Below the pieces are notes generated by a model. It was given only the letters and a program-made list of their open reading frames with translations, made no database searches and was not told where the DNA came from. A program made the translations under genes and the position numbers. DNA of 64,000 bases. It comes from Irpex lacteus (Eukaryota > Basidiomycota > Agaricomycetes > Polyporales > Irpicaceae). The stretch is from assembly GCA_001986395.2 (NCBI GenBank), contig MQVO02000003.1, positions 62,001 to 126,000 of the forward strand, written 5' to 3'. Shown one piece after another: positions 60,797 to 64,000 of this stretch; position 1 is the first letter of the stretch, and each line of letters begins with the position of its first letter.

Positions 60797-60959
60797 CACA
60801 TGTACTATACTCGCGCTCTGTTATCGTCGTTCATCATTTTAGCACAAATATTCATTGATTATCACGCTGGAGCCATGTGCAATTGAAAGATTGTGGGATG
60901 AAGGTGGCCTCCGGAGGCGCTAAGGAATAGTATATGTTTATAGAAGTATACTGGTAGAT

Positions 60960-61050
60960 GTCGCCACTATGGACTAGGTGGTATAGGTGCTTATAATAGC
61001 GCGCAGGTAAGTCGAGTAAGTAAGGGGTTCGATTCCCAGTGGTCGACAAT
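60960..61050 (+). repeat. tRNA-like (SINE-head-like) segment
   Basis: GGACTAGGTGGTATAGG resembles an A box and GGGGTTCGATTCCC a B box of a polymerase III promoter, about 50 bases apart. GTCG..C near the start can pair with GGTCGAC at the end. The T stem pairs only partly, so it is a decayed tRNA or a SINE-type head, not a functional tRNA. Confidence 0.4.
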
Positions 61051-61429
61051 TCTCAAAAGGAAATTAGTAAGACTGAAGTAAAGTAAGTACAGTTACTATA
61101 CCACTGTAGTAGATAGATGCGGTAAGTAGAGTATAATAAGGCGATGTAGATATACAATGAATACAAGCAATAAAGTGAGTCAGAGTGAGATAAGATAAAG
61201 CGCGGTACGATAGATAATAGTAATCAAGTGAAAGATAAGATAAGACCGGATGCAATAGGAAAGTAGTAAGTTGAATACAAAAGTATACAAGTAAAAGCAA
61301 ACAAGGGTAGGTAACAAAAAGTGGGTAAGCATGCCTATACCGGAGCGTCTTAAGGGAATCAGTACACCGGGATGCCTCTGGTTGCATCTCGGGGATCGGT
61401 CTCTCTCCGGAGGCGTCTAGATAAGCCGG

Positions 61430-61432
61430 GTA
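61430..61432. repeat. Left target-site duplication (GTA) of the nested element
   Basis: GTA before CACTACG. The partner GTA is at 62684-62686. Confidence 0.6.
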
Positions 61433-61513
61433 CACTACGTCTGATCTACTATTTTTCACATCCAAAAAGGGTTAGATAAAGAGTAAACAAACTTTAAGTT
61501 CCTAACTTATTTT

Positions 61514-61807
61514 GTGATGACAAAAATTATGAAAACATTGAATCGGCAGATGTTGGATTTTTGTAGACCAAAAAGATTGACCCGTCATTGTATTTTGTAC
61601 TCTTTAAAATGTGGCCAGCTGTGTCACATTTTTATACACTCAAAATATAGAGCAAAATATAGAGAACTCAAGATTTTATTTTCATTTGGCGACATGCAAA
61701 ATGATATTGCAGCTCTCGCTTTTGTTATCATTTTTTCTATTGTAAAAGTGTATACAAGAAATTACATTTTTCATATCATTTTATTAACTGTTGTTCTTTA
61801 CTTTTAA
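61514..61807 (+). other. 97-codon frame in left arm of the fold-back element
   Basis: Begins MMTKIMKTLNRQMLDFCRPK and ends with a hydrophobic segment (NYIFHIILLTVVLYF). The same frame in the right arm (62309-62602, -) differs at one residue (T to K at position 8). Because the arms are copies, its openness is weak evidence for coding. Codon use is far more AT-rich than that of the host genes. No homologue is recognised. Confidence 0.25.
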
Positions 61808-62308
61808 TAAACTTTTAGAAGCAGTGAAACTGAATCCTGCAGCGCTGGTAAAATAAAAAGGGCTGAATTATATTTTACGTCATGAAAATTTGAAAACAAA
61901 TCGAAGGAAACTGGAATACGATTTTATCAATGATTTTGTCAGCTTAAAAATCAATTCATGATTGATTGCATTTTTGTCTTCGTAAAAGTAAAAATACAGA
62001 TCTATACACGAGAACTCGCCCAGATGGATTGTGTACCGAACTTCAGTCTGTAACTCGAGGAAATGCAGTATTGAACGCGATCCTGACACGAAAAAGTTTA
62101 AATGTATTGGGCAACATTGTATTTTTACTTTTACGAAGACAAAAATGCAATCAATCATGAATTGATTTTTAAGCTGACAAAATCATTGATAAAATCTTAT
62201 TCCAGTTTCCTTCGATTTGTTTTCAAATTTTCATGACGTAAAATATAATTCAGCCCTTTTTATTTTACCAGCGCTGCAGGATTCAGTTTCACTGCTTCTA
62301 AAAGTTTA

Positions 62309-62602
62309 TTAAAAGTAAAGAACAACAGTTAATAAAATGATATGAAAAATGTAATTTCTTGTATACACTTTTACAATAGAAAAAATGATAACAAAAGCGA
62401 GAGCTGCAATATCATTTTGCATGTCGCCAAATGAAAATAAAATCTTGAGTTCTCTATATTTTGCTCTATATTTTGAGTGTATAAAAATGTGACACAGCTG
62501 GCCACATTTTAAAGAGTACAAAATACAATGACGGGTCAATCTTTTTGGTCTACAAAAATCCAACATCTGCCGATTCAATTTTTTCATAATTTTCGTCATC
62601 AC
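62309..62602 (-). other. 97-codon frame in right arm of the fold-back element
   Basis: Mirror copy of the left-arm frame, with the same caveats. Convergent with it, so transcription through the element would give a long hairpin RNA. Confidence 0.25.
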
Positions 62603-62683
62603 AAAATAAGTTAGGAACTTAAAGTTTGTTTACTCTTTATCTAACCCTTTTTGGATGTGAAAAATAGTAGATTAGACGTAGTG

Positions 62684-62686
62684 GTA
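62684..62686. repeat. Right target-site duplication (GTA) of the nested element
   Basis: GTA directly after the CGTAGTG end. Equals 61430-61432. Confidence 0.6.
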
Positions 62687-62827
62687 CTCCGGTTGATGTG
62701 ACCTCCACGAGAGCCCTCCGGTTGATGTACTCCCGTATCCGGATGGCATCGCGATCAAATCCTTCCTCTCCATAAGCCTCCTGATCGGTCCCTTGCCACG
62801 GGACATGTGGAGGCCTCGGGATTCCTC

Positions 62828-62853
62828 GTGAGGCGCTAATTTTTTTTCCGACA
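62828..62853 (-). repeat. Right terminal inverted repeat of the large transposon
   Basis: Ends in TTTTCCGACA. The interior GAGGCGCTAA is also found internally at 60914-60923. Confidence 0.75.
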
Positions 62854-62855
62854 AA
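62854..62855. repeat. Right target-site duplication (AA) of the large transposon
   Basis: AA directly after the right terminus, equal to 53028-53029. Confidence 0.7.
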
Positions 62856-63881
62856 CCCAATAAACTCCAGTAATCAAGGCATCGTTGTTCAAGCTGGTGC
62901 GCAGAGTTTGCCAGTTGATACCAGCCAGCTGTGTCGCGAGTATAAATGACGCTTCGAGGCTCATAGGTCCTACTGGGCCTTTCTGAGCATACAATGCGTC
63001 TCTGCTAGACGTGACTCGGACACCATCGAAGGGTTTATAGGGTGCCCTGGATGTGAGGTTTCCAACCCATGACGTCTTCGAGTTAACGATCGTTCGCTCG
63101 TTGTTCTCGAGAAGAATCTTCACGTCTGAAGGGAAGAGCGCACCAGCGAGTTTGGAGTTACCAAGTGTAGAGAAGTATTCCGAAATGACACGGCCATTTC
63201 CACCTGGCTTGGCAGCACGGGTGTTGATGAGCTGGTTGTACAATGTAATGATTCTCCAGCTTTCGGACCAGCGCCAGTTTGGATTCCTCTTGTCGGCGGC
63301 CCACTCCTTCTCGTTTTCGGATGGTTTGAGCGCAGCGTCACCTATACGTTGATTCATCCCTGTATCGTAGCAAAGGGAGGTCAGTATACAGATACCAAGG
63401 ATGCGAAAAGTCGTACAGGGAAACTCATCCGGATCTCTGCCATCGGTGTTGCTGATCCAGGGCTTATTATCCTTCGGCTCTCCCTTATACAGGTACTCCA
63501 GGAAGGTGGCCGTGCTTTGATCCCACTGCAAATATAGCAGTATATACGTCAATCGTTCAGACTTTGGAATGGGTGGCGACTCACTGGTTTCAAATAACCA
63601 GGGGCATAAGGGAACGTCCAGTCGGCCCTACAGTATGACCAGCCCGTTTATCTCCAGGAACATCTCATTAGATTATGAGTGTACTTACGGTGGAATGAAA
63701 CTGGAGTTCCACTTCTCAATCCCAAGCTCATCAAAAGCTAAACAATGTCTGCGTGAGCCATGGTTTTGTAAGCCATGAGGGAGTACTTACGAGTTGACAG
63801 AACTTGCTGCGTAGGACTAGCAGATGCGAAATGAACGCATGCCGCATAGAGAGCAAGGATAGCACTGGCAGGAAGCTTCAT
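62854..63881 (-). pseudogene. Interrupted secreted-protein gene, 5' part
   Basis: Starts at the ATG at 63881 with signal peptide MKLPASAILALYAACVHFAS, then short exons, DNKPWISNTDGRDPDEFPC, NPNWRWSESWRIITLYNQLI, SWVGNLTSRAPYKPFDGVRV, VGPMSLEASFILATQLAGIN and GVYWV, where the transposon begins. Translation across the junction adds only CRKKN before a stop, so any product would be truncated after about two thirds. The exon layout follows the intact paralogue at 49766-51649. The promoter is presumably intact. Confidence 0.85.
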
Positions 63882-64000
63882 CTTCGAATTCGTGTCCCTC
63901 TATACAAGCACAACCGAGGATGAGTATTAGTGTACTGGAGCTGAGGCTATATACGCGATTTGGCTTGGTTAGACATCGGGAATGGATGCATCGGGGATAT

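Larger units (their letters stand above)
60797..61432. other. Transposon 3' region with tRNA-like segment
   Basis: No gene. It holds an internal copy of the subterminal motif (CCTCCGGAGGCGCTAA at 60908-60923), a tRNA-like stretch (60960-61050) and a second CCGGAGGCG copy (61407) just before the nested element. Confidence 0.5.
61433..62683. mobile_element. Nested fold-back CACTA-type element, 1,251 bases
   Basis: The element begins CACTACGTCTGATCTAC and ends with the inverse complement, flanked by GTA on both sides. That is the CACTA/EnSpm terminus and 3-base duplication. The arms 61433-61997 and 62119-62683 (565 bases each) are near-identical reverse complements with only a handful of differences seen, around a spacer of about 121 bases. 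The arms are very AT-rich, unlike the surrounding DNA. There is no transposase, so the element is non-autonomous. A 97-codon frame is present in both arms (61514-61807 + and 62309-62602 -). It lies inside the larger transposon and is therefore the younger insertion. Confidence 0.8.
53030..62853 (+). mobile_element. Plavaka-like DNA transposon, 9,824 bases, apparently complete
   Basis: The left end TGTCGGAAATTTTGAAAGCG and the right end, read inward on the other strand as TGTCGGAAAAAAAATTAGCG, are imperfect terminal inverted repeats that both continue into AGCGCCTC/TAGCGCCTC. The element is flanked by AA on both sides. It lies in an exon of a minus-strand gene, and removing it with one duplication copy restores the frame and the exact length of the paralogue between YW and GFY (47 residues in both). 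It carries a transposase (53348-57192), a second protein (58888-60796), GC-rich subterminal repeats with CCGGAGGCG, a minisatellite and a nested fold-back element. Plavaka elements are known from Agaricomycetes and were described with KDZ transposons in work on fungal TET/JBP genes; no TET/JBP gene was found here. Confidence 0.85.

Noticed and set aside
53030..62853. Idea that the element carries a TET/JBP dioxygenase, as some fungal transposons do
   Set aside because: No HxD iron-binding dioxygenase frame was found; the second protein has no such motif.
1..64000. CRISPR arrays, bacterial operators, riboswitches, rRNA
   Set aside because: None seen; the sequence is eukaryotic nuclear DNA and the only regular short repeats are the minisatellite and coding repeats listed.

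Overview
The window is nuclear DNA from a filamentous fungus, almost certainly a mushroom-forming basidiomycete (Agaricomycetes). Genes are dense and on both strands, and most coding regions are cut by many GT-AG introns of about 45-60 bases. Several families are typical of that group: the Plavaka-type transposase, the DUF6533-like membrane proteins, secreted proteins with a TNAxRxxRGLPP motif after the signal peptide, and an expanded isoprenylcysteine methyltransferase family. No bacterial, organellar or rRNA features were seen.

Left part (1-19 kb): an MFSD5-like transporter, a tandem pair of isoprenylcysteine carboxyl methyltransferases, a three-RRM SR/RGG RNA-binding protein of the Gbp2/Hrb1 type, the first of three tiny secreted cysteine peptides, a secreted seven-repeat protein, a Cbp6/UQCC2-like complex III assembly factor, and two paralogous secreted proteins with the TNAxRxxRGLPP motif.

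Middle (19-50 kb): trehalose-6-phosphate synthase TPS1, an F-box protein, a vacuolar-type serine carboxypeptidase, a NIPA/Rsm1 zinc-finger protein and trehalose-6-phosphate phosphatase TPS2. Both enzymes of trehalose synthesis thus lie on one strand about 9 kb apart. Then come two more members of the cysteine-peptide family, a DUF6533-like membrane protein, ribosomal protein P0, a large mitochondrial PPR-type protein, the ASTRA subunit Asa1 and a second DUF6533-like protein.

Right part (50-64 kb): two paralogous genes for a secreted protein I do not recognise. One is intact (49766-51649). The other is split in an exon by a 9,824-base DNA transposon (53030-62853). The transposon has TGTCGGAAA inverted termini and a 2-base AA duplication, and removing it restores the reading frame exactly. 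It carries an intact Plavaka-like transposase, a second conserved-looking protein of unknown function, a 21-base minisatellite, a tRNA-like segment and a nested 1,251-base AT-rich fold-back element. The nested element has CACTA termini, a GTA duplication and arms of about 565 bases that are nearly identical.

The most notable points are this nested pair of mobile elements, the three-member secreted CxCTCxPxPCGCxC peptide family, and an 84-codon open extension behind a UGA-CUG stop of TPS2 that could be read through. Exon boundaries were placed by eye from splice consensus, reading phase and paralogue comparison. No alignment or database search was run.
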